DNA from: a bacterium
GTDB taxonomy: Bacteria > Fidelibacterota > Marinisomatia > Marinisomatales > UBA1611
Assembly: GCA_004321745.1 (NCBI GenBank)
Contig: SGYO01000001.1
Location: 124,001-188,000 of the forward strand
Direction of reading: 5' to 3'
Length of the DNA: 64,000 nt
Position numbers and translations under genes: made by a program
Shown: positions 9,093 through 18,360 of the stretch, piece by piece
Layout of the letters: every line of letters starts with the position of its first letter
Position numbering within the stretch: position 1 is the stretch's first letter
The notes under the pieces: model-generated
Told to the model about the DNA's origin: nothing
The model's database searches: none
Seen by the model: only the letters and a program-made list of their open reading frames with translations

Positions 9093-9539
9093 TTAAATTT
9101 CTTTAGAATTTATGATAAACGTCGCTGGCCCTTTATTTATAAGTTCAACGTTCATTATTTTACCAAATGAACCTCCAAATGTATGAATGCCCACCTCTTT
9201 GAAACTAGTGATAAGATTTTCATATAATATAAAACTAAGCTCTGGAGTTTCTGCATTTACAAAACTTGGCCTTCTACCCTTTTTTACACTACCGCAAAGA
9301 GTGAATTGACTAACAACTAATAAAGATCCATTAACATCCATAACAGATAAATTCATTTTATTATTTTCATCCTCAAATATCCGGAGATTCGATATTTTAT
9401 TAACTACTTTTTGAATATCTAACTGCCCATCCCCCTTTTCAATGCCAACTAATAGTAATAACCCTTGATCTATTTTAGAAACAACCGCTTCATCAACGGA
9501 CACACTTGCGCTCGAACATCTCTGAGCAACAACAATCAT
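9093..9539 (-). CDS. dtd: D-aminoacyl-tRNA deacylase
   Basis: Proofreading enzyme that hydrolyses D-amino acids (and glycine) mischarged on tRNA. The 148 residues show the family's two signatures: SQFTL at 77-81 followed by KKGRRPSF, and the Gly-Pro pair at 137-138. The second signature reads NKGPAT where NDGPVT is usual, a Lys-for-Asp and Ala-for-Val change beside the cis-proline that reads chirality. The ATG overlaps the dnaE stop as ATGA, making it the last gene of the long operon. Length is normal. Confidence 0.92.
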   Translation of the reverse strand: MIVVAQRCSSASVSVDEAVVSKIDQGLLLLVGIEKGDGQLDIQKVVNKISNLRIFEDENNKMNLSVMDVNGSLLVVSQFTLCGSVKKGRRPSFVNAETPELSFILYENLITSFKEVGIHTFGGSFGKIMNVELINKGPATFIINSKEI

Positions 9540-12500
9540 TCTACCCTAATGTTATCCTTACCGTATTTATCCCTCAACTGTTTAACAAAAGTTCTATCTG
9601 TTGAAACTTTTATATTGTGAGCTAGAACAGTTACGGGTTTACTTAGGGATGGGTTAGGATTTGATAAATGAAAGAGTAAATTACAATCACCAGGGAACCT
9701 TCTAGCAAATTCATATAAGTCTTCAATGTCCTCTGGAGATACATTTTGAGCAGCTAAGTTAATTATTAATTTTCGAGAAAAATATTCTCTAGCATTTTCC
9801 ACGGACACAATTTTATCAGCCATCACCTTTAAATCAGAAAAATTAGTATCATCTGCCATCTTTCCGTTTATAAATATTACAGCATCTTCCTCAATTAAGT
9901 TCTCATGTTTTTCAAAACAATCTGAAAAGGCAATTACCTCAACTGTACCACCAAAACAATCCATCTCAAAAAATGCCATCGCTCGGTTTCTTCTATCATA
10001 TTTTTTTGTGATCTTCGTAACCATGCCACCAACAGTAACAATCTCATTCTTTTTAAGCATTAGGTCATCAGAAAAGTCAACTGATGTAAACTCTTCAATT
10101 TCATCAGCATGTTCTAGCAGGGGATGCCCTGACACGTACATACCCAGGACCTCTTTTTCAAAGGATAATGATTTTTTTTCGTCCCACTCTTCAATCTCTT
10201 TTAGTTCAGGAGTTTTTATTAAAGAACTTTGATTGTCTCCTACGGAAAACAAATCAACTTGATTCTTATTTCCTGAATTTTGGAGTTGTTGTCCATATTT
10301 AATTGCTGTATCAATCGCATCAAAATTTTGAGCTCTTGACCCAGATAAAGAATCCATCGCTCCAGATTTAATTAAACTTTCTAGTACACGCTTGTTCACT
10401 TTTTGTTGGTCTATTCTTGAACAAAAATCGAATATAGATTTAAAAGGACCCTCTTCTTCACGGTTCTCAATAATACTTTCAAGGGCTTTTTCACCAACAT
10501 TCTTAATAGCATTTAGACCATAAGAGATAGTGGATTTATCTATGGGAGCGAACTGTGTATATGAAACATTTACATCCGGGGACTTTACTTCAATCTTTAA
10601 TTTTTTACACTCATTTATCAGTGTTACAACTCTCTCGATAGTAGACATTTCGCTTGTTAGATTGGCAGACATAAATTCTGCAGAGTGAAACGTTTTTAAC
10701 CACGCAGTTTGGTATGCAATATATGCATAAGCAGTGGAATGACTTTTATTAAACCCATATTGCGCAAACTTTTCAATCAGAGCATATATTTCTTCAGCTT
10801 TTTTCTTAGTAATATTTTTCTCTTGAGCACCAGATACAAATTTAACAGATAACTCGTCCATTAACTTTTTATCCTTTTTCCCCATTGCTCTTCTCATAAT
10901 ATCTGCTTCAGATAATGAAAACCCTGCAATGTCATGTGCGATTTGCATTACCTGCTCTTGATAAACAATAATTCCATATGTTTCTTCTAATATTGGAACT
11001 AGAGATGGATGAGGATATTCAATCTTTTTATTCCCCTGTTTTCTTGAAATAAAATTATCAATATTATTCATTGGTCCTGGCCTGTATAGAGCATTCATTG
11101 CAATTAAATCGCCAATGACAGTAGGTTGAAGCTTTTTTAAAAACTCTCTCATCCCTGATGATTCAAATTGGAATACACCAATAGTCAACCCATTTGCAAA
11201 TAACTTATAAACCTCAGGCTCCTCCATTGAGACCTTATCAATTTGTACTTTCTCACCTTTTAATTTGATAAGCTCTAGTGCTTTGTTAATTACAGTTAAA
11301 TTTCTTAGACCTAAAAAGTCCATTTTTAGAAGCCCTAAGTCTTCTAAACCCTTCATGTCATATTGCGTAGTTATATCACCAGATGATGATTTATATAGAG
11401 GGACATAATTAGTTAAATCTCCAGGAGCAATTACTACTCCAGCAGCATGAATGGAAGCATGCCTATTCATTCCTTCTAGTACTAGAGAATGCTCAACTAA
11501 TTCTTTATATTCATTTTCAGACATCTTACGAAACTCTGGGCTTTTTTTAATCGCACTTTCTAAAGTTATACCAAGCTCATCTGGAATTGCTTTAGCTAAT
11601 CGATCAACCTCACTAAATGTGTAACCCATTACTCTACCAACGTCTCGAATTACTTGTTTGGCTTTCATTGACCCAAAAGTAATTATCTGAGATACAGATG
11701 TTTCACCGTATTGAGTTTTAATATAATCAATTACCTCACCCCTCCTTTCAATACAAAAGTCAATATCAATGTCAGGCATACTGATTCTGTCAGGATTAAG
11801 AAATCTTTCAAAAAGTAAATTATGTTTTATTGGGTCAATATCAGTTATTCCTAAAGCATAAGACACTAGGCTACCTGCAGCAGATCCACGCCCAGGACCT
11901 ACAGGAATCTTATTGTTTTTCGCATATTGAACAAAATCAGCAGTTATTAAAAAATAACCAGCAAATCCCATATTTTTTATGACGCCCAGTTCATGATCAA
12001 TCAAGTGATTTACTTTAGGGGTCATTTCCTCGTACAGGTTTTTTGCACCATCTATAACTAACTTTCTTAAGTATTCATCAGGATCTGTGTTTGACTCATC
12101 TTCAGGGATAGGAAAATTTGGTAAATGATACTCGCCTGTTTTAATTTCAAAATCTATACTTTCAGCAATTTTTCTTGTGTTTTCAATAGCTCCAGGAACA
12201 TCCTTAAAAAGCTTATGCATCTCATCTTGACTCTTAAAATAAAACTCTGGCGTAGCATACCTTAATCTGTTAGGATCGTTTCTATCTTTACCTGTACCAA
12301 GACAAATGTGAATGTCATGCGCTTCTGAATGCTCTCTTTTTGAATAGTGTGCATCATTAGTACACACAATGGGTAAAGAAAGATCATGAGCTAATTTTTT
12401 CATATTTTCAATGTTAGCCTCTTCTTCAGGTATACCATGATTTTGAACCTCAAGATAAAACCGATCTGAAAAGATCTCAGAAAACCTTAGGGCGGCATCT

Positions 12501-12976
12501 TTAGCACCTTCATAGTCGCCATTTAACATTTTCTCTGGAATTTCACCTTTTAAACAACCAGACAAACATACCAGTCCATCACTATGCTCTTTTAAAAGCT
12601 CCATATCAATTCTAGGTCGATAATAAAAGCCCTCTAAATAACCAGCAGTTACAAGCTTCATAAGGTTTTTGTACCCAACCTGATTTTGAACTAGTAAAAT
12701 CAAATGATTGTTGCCCCACCCTCCACCTGCTTGAGGCTTTTTATTATGCCTACTTTCTACAGCAACATATGTCTCACAACCAATAATTGGATTGATGCCT
12801 GCTTTTTGAGCTTTTTGATAAAATGGCACAGTGCTAAACATATTACCATGCTCAGTAAGGGCCACTCCATCCATATTCAAATCATCTATAGTATTTACTA
12901 ATTGCTCAACTCTTTGAGCGCCATCAAGTAGACTATAATCGGAATGATTATGAAGATGTACAAATTCAGAAGTCAT
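9536..12976 (-). CDS. dnaE: DNA polymerase III alpha subunit (DnaE)
   Basis: Replicative polymerase catalytic subunit, 1146 residues. The PHP domain (about 1-215) begins with the metal-binding His7, His9 and His11 and contains CTNDAHY. The polymerase palm carries the catalytic aspartates in PDIDID (about 401-406), preceded by GPGRGSAAGSLVSYA. A helix-hairpin-helix region (near YGLNAIKNVGEKAL) and an OB-fold follow in the C-terminal third. I chose ATG 12976, which overlaps the ubiA stop by one base (TAATG) and starts directly before the PHP motif. A TTG at 13021 would add 15 atypical residues inside ubiA. dtd overlaps the 3' end. Confidence 0.95.
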   Translation of the reverse strand: MTSEFVHLHNHSDYSLLDGAQRVEQLVNTIDDLNMDGVALTEHGNMFSTVPFYQKAQKAGINPIIGCETYVAVESRHNKKPQAGGGWGNNHLILLVQNQVGYKNLMKLVTAGYLEGFYYRPRIDMELLKEHSDGLVCLSGCLKGEIPEKMLNGDYEGAKDAALRFSEIFSDRFYLEVQNHGIPEEEANIENMKKLAHDLSLPIVCTNDAHYSKREHSEAHDIHICLGTGKDRNDPNRLRYATPEFYFKSQDEMHKLFKDVPGAIENTRKIAESIDFEIKTGEYHLPNFPIPEDESNTDPDEYLRKLVIDGAKNLYEEMTPKVNHLIDHELGVIKNMGFAGYFLITADFVQYAKNNKIPVGPGRGSAAGSLVSYALGITDIDPIKHNLLFERFLNPDRISMPDIDIDFCIERRGEVIDYIKTQYGETSVSQIITFGSMKAKQVIRDVGRVMGYTFSEVDRLAKAIPDELGITLESAIKKSPEFRKMSENEYKELVEHSLVLEGMNRHASIHAAGVVIAPGDLTNYVPLYKSSSGDITTQYDMKGLEDLGLLKMDFLGLRNLTVINKALELIKLKGEKVQIDKVSMEEPEVYKLFANGLTIGVFQFESSGMREFLKKLQPTVIGDLIAMNALYRPGPMNNIDNFISRKQGNKKIEYPHPSLVPILEETYGIIVYQEQVMQIAHDIAGFSLSEADIMRRAMGKKDKKLMDELSVKFVSGAQEKNITKKKAEEIYALIEKFAQYGFNKSHSTAYAYIAYQTAWLKTFHSAEFMSANLTSEMSTIERVVTLINECKKLKIEVKSPDVNVSYTQFAPIDKSTISYGLNAIKNVGEKALESIIENREEEGPFKSIFDFCSRIDQQKVNKRVLESLIKSGAMDSLSGSRAQNFDAIDTAIKYGQQLQNSGNKNQVDLFSVGDNQSSLIKTPELKEIEEWDEKKSLSFEKEVLGMYVSGHPLLEHADEIEEFTSVDFSDDLMLKKNEIVTVGGMVTKITKKYDRRNRAMAFFEMDCFGGTVEVIAFSDCFEKHENLIEEDAVIFINGKMADDTNFSDLKVMADKIVSVENAREYFSRKLIINLAAQNVSPEDIEDLYEFARRFPGDCNLLFHLSNPNPSLSKPVTVLAHNIKVSTDRTFVKQLRDKYGKDNIRVE

Positions 12977-13818
12977 TAAATTGTTCCTATATAAATGGAA
13001 AACAAACCTCCAAGGGTACAAATTTTTAATAATTTTGCCCCTTTTTTAGCGGTCTTAGTATTAGGTTTATTTAGTAATGAAATTACAACTACAGCTAACG
13101 GAATCTCAACAGTCATAATTACTAAAATACCATAATAAAGATTATAATATCCATTTAAAAATAAGATGAAAGCTAAACAGCCTAAAATAGCTGATAAAAA
13201 AGTGCAAAGATAAATAGCTTTTTCATTTCCAAAAATTATTGGAAAGGTCTTTGCACCTACTATTTTATCTCCTTCTAGATCTGCTATATCTTTTACGATT
13301 TCTCTTATTAGGGTTAGACCGAATGCTAATAATGCCGGAACAATCAATGGGGTTATATTTTCAAAAACTATACCAGCGTATATAAAAGACAATCCAAGTA
13401 TTGATGCAACAATGACATTGCCAACCAGTGGATAATTTTTTGCCTTTGCATTATAAAATATTAGTAACGGAAGGGAGACAAAAATTGATAAAATTTGAGA
13501 ATTAAAATTGAGTTGTAATGATAGAAAAACTCCAGCTAAAAATGAAAATATCGAGATATATAACGCCTGAATTCTTGTAATATCTCCAACGATTATTGCT
13601 CTATCAGGTCTATTCACTCTATCAATTTCATGATCAAAATAATCATTTAATACATTTGCTCCAATGGTGAAGAAAATAACAACAAATATTGCTAATAAAA
13701 CATTACTAGTTGATCCTTGGTAACCTGCTATCTGAGAAGAAAATAAAATTGCAATGCCACTTGATATAACATTTAATGGTCTGATAATTTTTATAACAGA
13801 AAAAATCTTTTTTAACAT
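12976..13818 (-). CDS. UbiA-family prenyltransferase
   Basis: Integral-membrane prenyltransferase of 280 residues with about eight or nine helices. Both metal-diphosphate motifs are visible: NDYFDHEID at 58-66 and DIADLEGD at 177-184. The sequence around the motifs (NRPDRAI, then KTFPIIFG) resembles the geranylgeranylglycerol-phosphate geranylgeranyltransferase group more than UbiA or MenA proper, so the acceptor may be a lipid or a quinone precursor. It overlaps prmC by 7 bases and dnaE by one base. The acceptor cannot be fixed from the sequence. Confidence 0.85.
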   Translation of the reverse strand: MLKKIFSVIKIIRPLNVISSGIAILFSSQIAGYQGSTSNVLLAIFVVIFFTIGANVLNDYFDHEIDRVNRPDRAIIVGDITRIQALYISIFSFLAGVFLSLQLNFNSQILSIFVSLPLLIFYNAKAKNYPLVGNVIVASILGLSFIYAGIVFENITPLIVPALLAFGLTLIREIVKDIADLEGDKIVGAKTFPIIFGNEKAIYLCTFLSAILGCLAFILFLNGYYNLYYGILVIMTVEIPLAVVVISLLNKPNTKTAKKGAKLLKICTLGGLFSIYIGTI

Positions 13819-14690
13819 TTCATTACTTTTAAAACTCTTATATCACCGTTGTAGTCCTTTATCATTTCTATATTCGCATACCCAGATTGTTCAATTATCT
13901 TTTTTGCTTCTAAAGGGTGTTCATCCTTGCCAACTTCAACGATCAATGCTCCATCTATTTTAATCATTCTGTCAAATCTTTTTGAAAAAACTCTATAAAA
14001 CTCTAATCCATCTAAATTGTCCGTTAGAGCTTCACTTGGTTCATATTCTTTTACATCAGCCATTAAAGTTGAAATATCTTCCTTTGGAATATAAGGTGGG
14101 TTTGAAACTAATAGATCAGTTCGAAGATCTATAGATTGTTTTAAGAAGTCAGATTTAACAAAATCAATATTTTTTATCCCAATATATTTGGCATTTTTAT
14201 CGGCTATAGCCAATGCTTTTTCAGAACAATCAATTGCAATTACGTTTGAAGATGGTATCTCTTTTGCTAAAGTTATTCCAATACAACCAGAACCCGTGCC
14301 AATGTCTATGATTTCTGGATTATCTTTCATAGAAAGAAATTCAATGCATGCATTTATAAGAATTTCAGTTTCTGGTCTAGGTATTAGAACATTATTATCA
14401 ACATAAAAATTTCTGCCATAAAAATTTGACTTGCCTACAATATACTGACTAGGCTCATTTCCTAATCTTCTTTTAATATATCCTTTTAATGTGTTTAAAT
14501 CAGGTGCAGAAACTTCATTTTCAAAGTTTATGTAAAGGTCTATTTTCTTACAATCAAGTATATGTTGTAAAAAAATTTCTATTTCTAGGCGAGGGTTTTC
14601 TAGGGATTTATTCTCAAAATAATCTACTCCCCAATTAATGACATCAATGATTCGCCAAGGCTTACCATTTTCTTTTTTAACAGAGTTCAA
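13812..14690 (-). CDS. prmC: Peptide chain release factor N5-glutamine methyltransferase
   Basis: Methylates the glutamine of the GGQ motif in release factors; the substrate gene prfA lies directly upstream in the operon. In 292 residues, an N-terminal helical domain (1-95) is followed by the methyltransferase fold, with SAM loop GTGSG at 131-135 and catalytic NPPY at 197-200. PRPETE at 105-110 is the usual family motif. The likely start is TTG at 14690, 27 bases after prfA; no in-frame ATG exists before the domain begins. Confidence 0.93.
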   Translation of the reverse strand: MNSVKKENGKPWRIIDVINWGVDYFENKSLENPRLEIEIFLQHILDCKKIDLYINFENEVSAPDLNTLKGYIKRRLGNEPSQYIVGKSNFYGRNFYVDNNVLIPRPETEILINACIEFLSMKDNPEIIDIGTGSGCIGITLAKEIPSSNVIAIDCSEKALAIADKNAKYIGIKNIDFVKSDFLKQSIDLRTDLLVSNPPYIPKEDISTLMADVKEYEPSEALTDNLDGLEFYRVFSKRFDRMIKIDGALIVEVGKDEHPLEAKKIIEQSGYANIEMIKDYNGDIRVLKVMKC

Positions 14691-14717
14691 AAATTCTTTA
14701 AGGTATTTAAGTCTAAA

Positions 14718-15785
14718 TTAATCTATTTCAGCTGATAAAATATCTTGTTGTTCAGCAATCTTTAATTTTTCAATTATCTCTTCAATATCACCATTCATTA
14801 TTTCAGATAAACGATATGAGGTAAAATTTATACGATGATCTGTTACCCTTCCTTGTGGGAAATTATATGTTCTAATTTTTGCAGATCTATCTCCGGTAGA
14901 AACTAAACTCTTTCTTTCAGCAGCTCTCTCTGCGGCAGCTTTTTCTTTTTGATCAGCTAATAATCTAGATCGTAACACTTTCAATGCTGCAGCTCTATTT
15001 TTATGTTGTGATGATTCATCTTGGCAAGTTACGACCAACCCGGATGGAATATGTGTAATTCTTATAGCAGATTCTGTTTTATTTACATGTTGACCACCAG
15101 CACCACTCGCTCTATAGGTGTCAATTTTCAGATCTACATCATTAATCTCAACATCTACTTCCTCTGCTTCTGGTAAAACAGCAACTGTCGCTGCAGACGT
15201 ATGAACCCTACCGCCAGTTTCGGTCTCTGGTACTCGCTGGACCCTATGAACGCCACTTTCATATTTCAACATCCCATATGCTCCATTACCCTTAAGAGAA
15301 ATAATTACTTCCTTGAACCCACCAATCCCTATTTCGTTCGAGGCAATTAATTCTTTCTCCCAATTATATTTCTCTGAAAAGTGCGAATATAACCGAAATA
15401 GATCTGCTGCAAATAAAGCGGCTTCATCACCGCCGGTCCCAGCTCTTATTTCTAAAATTATATTTTTATTATCAAGCGGATCTTTTGGTAATAATTTTAT
15501 TTTAAGATCTTTTTCAAGATCTAATTTTTTATTTTTATTTTCTGTTAGTTCTTCTATTGCTAGCTCTTTCAACTCATCGTCATCAGAGTTTATCATAGTT
15601 TCGCAATCAATAATTTGATCTAATATTTTTATATATTCTTTGCCTGTAAAAACAACAGGCTCAAGTTGTTTATATTCTTTTGCAAGGTCTTTAAGTTTGT
15701 CAGGATTAGATATGATTTCTGAATCTGCCATTTGATCCTGAATAGAATTATATCTTTCAATTATAGATTCTAACTTATCTCTCAT
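14718..15785 (-). CDS. prfA: Peptide chain release factor 1
   Basis: Recognises UAA and UAG stop codons and triggers peptide release. The 355 residues contain the GGQ motif at 230-232 (within GAGGQHVNKTES) and the PxT stop-codon reader at 186-188, here PET, where E. coli has PAT; RF2 would have SPF. Length and the N-terminal coiled coil are standard. It lies between rpmE and prmC, the common bacterial order. ATG start; the region upstream carries a transcription terminator for rpmE. Confidence 0.95.
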   Translation of the reverse strand: MRDKLESIIERYNSIQDQMADSEIISNPDKLKDLAKEYKQLEPVVFTGKEYIKILDQIIDCETMINSDDDELKELAIEELTENKNKKLDLEKDLKIKLLPKDPLDNKNIILEIRAGTGGDEAALFAADLFRLYSHFSEKYNWEKELIASNEIGIGGFKEVIISLKGNGAYGMLKYESGVHRVQRVPETETGGRVHTSAATVAVLPEAEEVDVEINDVDLKIDTYRASGAGGQHVNKTESAIRITHIPSGLVVTCQDESSQHKNRAAALKVLRSRLLADQKEKAAAERAAERKSLVSTGDRSAKIRTYNFPQGRVTDHRINFTSYRLSEIMNGDIEEIIEKLKIAEQQDILSAEID

Positions 15786-15869
15786 TCTATCCCTTTGATT
15801 TTAAATTTTTTCCATTAAATAAGAATATTTTTACAAGTTTAATGAAAGTAATAGTCTATTGATAAAAAA

Positions 15870-15902
15870 TAGCCGCACTGGACACTTAGTCAAATACGGC
15901 TA
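15870..15902 (-). terminator. Terminator-like hairpin downstream of rpmE
   Basis: Read on the minus strand, TAGCCG (15902-15897) pairs with CGGCTA (15875-15870) across a 21-base loop that can extend the stem, followed by a T-run (ATTTTTT). It lies between the rpmE stop and prfA. It could end or attenuate transcription of the upstream part of the operon. Confidence 0.55.
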
Positions 15903-15920
15903 CGATAGTTGTATATTTAT

Positions 15921-16169
15921 TTATTTCTTGTTGTATTTTTTCTGGAATTTTTCAATTCTACCAGCAGTATCAACTAAGTTTTGTTGACCTGTAAAGAAAG
16001 GATGGGATTTATTTGAGATCTCTATATTATATAGCGGATATTCATTCCCATCATCCCAAACTACAGTATCTTTTGTTTCTACTGTAGACTTTGTTAAAAA
16101 TGAATAATCACATGACAGGTCTTTAAAAACAACTAACCTATAATTCTCTGGATGTATATCTTTCTTCAT
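15921..16169 (-). CDS. rpmE2: 50S ribosomal protein L31, type B
   Basis: Large-subunit ribosomal protein of 82 residues. It begins [11 protein letters not shown], a typical L31 start, and has the [11 protein letters not shown] segment of type B L31. Only one cysteine (Cys20) is present, so the zinc-binding four-cysteine set of type A L31 is absent. This Zn-independent form is usually used when zinc is scarce, though in many Bacteroidetes-like genomes it is the only copy. It sits between aspC and prfA; rho-rpmE-prfA-prmC is a common order. ATG start. Confidence 0.93.
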   Translation of the reverse strand: MKKDIHPENYRLVVFKDLSCDYSFLTKSTVETKDTVVWDDGNEYPLYNIEISNKSHPFFTGQQNLVDTAGRIEKFQKKYNKK

Positions 16170-16178
16170 TTTGAACTC

Positions 16179-17372
16179 CTAAATTATTTCCAGGGCATTT
16201 TTTACACGTTCCATGCCCTCTTTAATTATTTTGCTGCTTGTTGCATATGAAAATCGTATGTGCCCCGATGAACCAAAACCATCTCCCGGAACAGTAACAA
16301 CCTGAACAGCGTCGAGAATATACTCTGAAATATCAAAAGTATCTTTTAATAATTTACCGTTCGCTTCTCTATTTAAATAATAGCTAAAATCAGGAAATAC
16401 ATAAAAAGCTCCATTAGGCACAGGGCATTTTACCCCGGGAAGTTCATTCAGTAGCTGCACAATTAAATTTCTTCTTTTTAAGAAAGATCCTTTCATATCC
16501 TCTACACACTGCTGGTCTCCTAACAAAGCTTCAATACTTGCTTTTTGACCAATTGAATTTGCACATGAAGTAGCTTGCCCCTGAATTTTTGACATAGCTT
16601 TGATTATATCTTCAGGCCCAGCTGCATAGCCTATCCTCCAACCAGTCATAGCATAAGTTTTTGATAAACTCATACACGTTAAAACAGTAGCTCCAATATT
16701 ATGAGTCTTATTTAGCCTCTCTGCGCTAGTAAATATTCCATCATAAACTAATCTTTCATAGCACTCATCAGAAATAACAACCCAACCATGCTCCTTTGCA
16801 AGTTTTAATAGCTCTATGATTGCTTCATCACGCCACACTCCACCCGTTGGATTTGATGGAGAATTAATAATTACTCCTTTTACAGATGAGTTAATTTTTG
16901 ATTTTAAATCATCAAAATCAGGTTCAAAATTTTTATCAGGAATGGTATCTACAAGAACGGGATCTGCTTCCGCCATTTTAACAAATTCTGGAAATGAAAC
17001 CCAATATGGTGAAAAAACAATCACACTTTCATCCGGATTAAATATCGCCTGGCAGGCATTGTATAGACTTTGTTTTTCTCCATTCGACACGAGAATATTT
17101 TTAGGCTCGTAAGATAAACCATTCTCTCTATTTAATTTTTCACAAATTGCTTCTCTAAGTTCAAGCATCCCAGGTCCAGCAGTATATTTTGTATATCCCT
17201 CATCCAGTGCTTTTTTTGCAGCATCTCGTATATGTTTTGGGGTGTTAAAATCGGGTTCCCCAACAGAAAAGTTTATTACATCAATTCCTCTTGACCTCAT
17301 GTCTGCTGCTTTTGTTGCCATCTGCAGAGTGAAAGATGGGTTAATTTTTGATACTCTTTTTGCTATGCTCAT
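16179..17372 (-). CDS. aspC: Aspartate aminotransferase (class I/II, PLP-dependent)
   Basis: PLP enzyme interconverting aspartate and oxaloacetate with glutamate and 2-oxoglutarate as partners. The 397 residues carry the family set: Asn174 in SPSNPTGG, Asp202 and Tyr205 in SDECYE, Lys238 in SLSKTYAMTGWR, which holds the cofactor, and the C-terminal substrate Arg in GSSGHIRFSY. It belongs to the type Ib group. The gene overlaps the Cas6-like gene by 4 bases (ATGA) and is 9 bases from rpmE. Other substrates, such as prephenate or aromatic keto acids, are possible. Confidence 0.92.
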   Translation of the reverse strand: MSIAKRVSKINPSFTLQMATKAADMRSRGIDVINFSVGEPDFNTPKHIRDAAKKALDEGYTKYTAGPGMLELREAICEKLNRENGLSYEPKNILVSNGEKQSLYNACQAIFNPDESVIVFSPYWVSFPEFVKMAEADPVLVDTIPDKNFEPDFDDLKSKINSSVKGVIINSPSNPTGGVWRDEAIIELLKLAKEHGWVVISDECYERLVYDGIFTSAERLNKTHNIGATVLTCMSLSKTYAMTGWRIGYAAGPEDIIKAMSKIQGQATSCANSIGQKASIEALLGDQQCVEDMKGSFLKRRNLIVQLLNELPGVKCPVPNGAFYVFPDFSYYLNREANGKLLKDTFDISEYILDAVQVVTVPGDGFGSSGHIRFSYATSSKIIKEGMERVKNALEII

Positions 17373-18334
17373 AAATCGTGTTGCTTTTGATGATACTCTT
17401 CCGAATTAAAACGGGATTCATCATCAATGTCAATTTCTTGTTTTTTAACGTTGTTATTTTTACTCTTAAACCTATTTTTTTTAGGGCTGTAGTTTTTAGA
17501 AAACCCTTTTTTCTTACTTTTAATTCTTTTCTTCTTTTTGCGATTACTGATTACTGGCGCATCATTTATAGTAACGATGGATATGGAGGTATCATCCTCA
17601 TTAATATCTTGGATTATGTACTCGCCCAACTCTTTTGAAGAATTTTGAAATTCTAAATTGTTTGGATGATTCAAACTAAAAATAGAACCAAAACCTCTTG
17701 TAATACCATTGCCAAAACCTATAAAATTTGGCAACATAAAATTTGTTCTGAATTCGCCATTAAAGGACCTCCAACCATTTTCCTCATGATTATGAGGATC
17801 CATACTATCTAATTCTACTTTCGTATATATTTTGGAGTCTGTATTTAAACCAAGTTCTTTTGATAGAAACAATAAATTCTGACCAAGCAATTTATTTAAA
17901 AATAAATTCTTATTATCCTCTTTAATGCCTTTAAATTTTTTGCTTGATCCAGCATTTAGAGCAACCCATGGTGTGACAAACTTGTACCGCAACAATTTGT
18001 CTACTAATGAAACAGGATTTTGATTTTGCTCAACATCAATTTTTTCTATTTTAACAGTTATATCACCAAAATTAAAATACTCTAATTTATCAATAAACGA
18101 TAATACTGGATCGAATCCCTCATTTATACCAACTATATAAACTTGTTCATCTAATATTTTAACTTGAACACGCGGATATAAATACTTACTTCTTAACTTG
18201 CCATCAAGAAAAGGTACTATTTTTTCATCGGAAAACTGCTTCATGAAAACACCTTTTACTTGGTAGGGTGTTTTTTTAATAGGTTTATCAGAAACCAAAC
18301 GAGCAGATATAGACTCAGATATATTTGTTTCCAT
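17369..18334 (-). CDS. Cas6-like RAMP protein with a Lys/Arg-rich tail
   Basis: A 321-residue protein resembling the Cas6b group of CRISPR RNA-processing RAMP proteins. Recognisable blocks are KGVFMKQF and YLYPRVQVKI with IVGINEG (25-73), YKFVTPWVALN (117-127), FNGEFRTNFMLPNFIGFGNG (191-210) and the Gly-rich loop ITRGFGSI (211-218). Cas6 enzymes usually have catalytic or structural histidines in the N-terminal half; here the first His is residue 181, so ribonuclease activity may be lost. Residues 265-298 are strongly basic (about half Lys/Arg), followed by an acidic end. No CRISPR array or other cas gene is in the window. It lies between rho and aspC, overlapping aspC by 4 bases. An RNA-binding role linked to transcription or translation is inference. 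Confidence 0.65.
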   Translation of the reverse strand: METNISESISARLVSDKPIKKTPYQVKGVFMKQFSDEKIVPFLDGKLRSKYLYPRVQVKILDEQVYIVGINEGFDPVLSFIDKLEYFNFGDITVKIEKIDVEQNQNPVSLVDKLLRYKFVTPWVALNAGSSKKFKGIKEDNKNLFLNKLLGQNLLFLSKELGLNTDSKIYTKVELDSMDPHNHEENGWRSFNGEFRTNFMLPNFIGFGNGITRGFGSIFSLNHPNNLEFQNSSKELGEYIIQDINEDDTSISIVTINDAPVISNRKKKKRIKSKKKGFSKNYSPKKNRFKSKNNNVKKQEIDIDDESRFNSEEYHQKQHDL

Positions 18335-18360
18335 TATTGTAATAAAAATAAATTAAATCG

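Noticed and set aside
12976..13021. Longer dnaE starting at TTG 13021.
   Set aside because: The added 15 residues lie within ubiA and precede the standard PHP start; ATG 12976 overlaps the ubiA stop by one base, a normal coupling arrangement.
17369..18334. A CRISPR-Cas locus around the Cas6-like gene.
   Set aside because: I saw no regularly spaced direct repeats in the flanking 10 kb and all neighbours are housekeeping genes (rho, aspC, rpmE).
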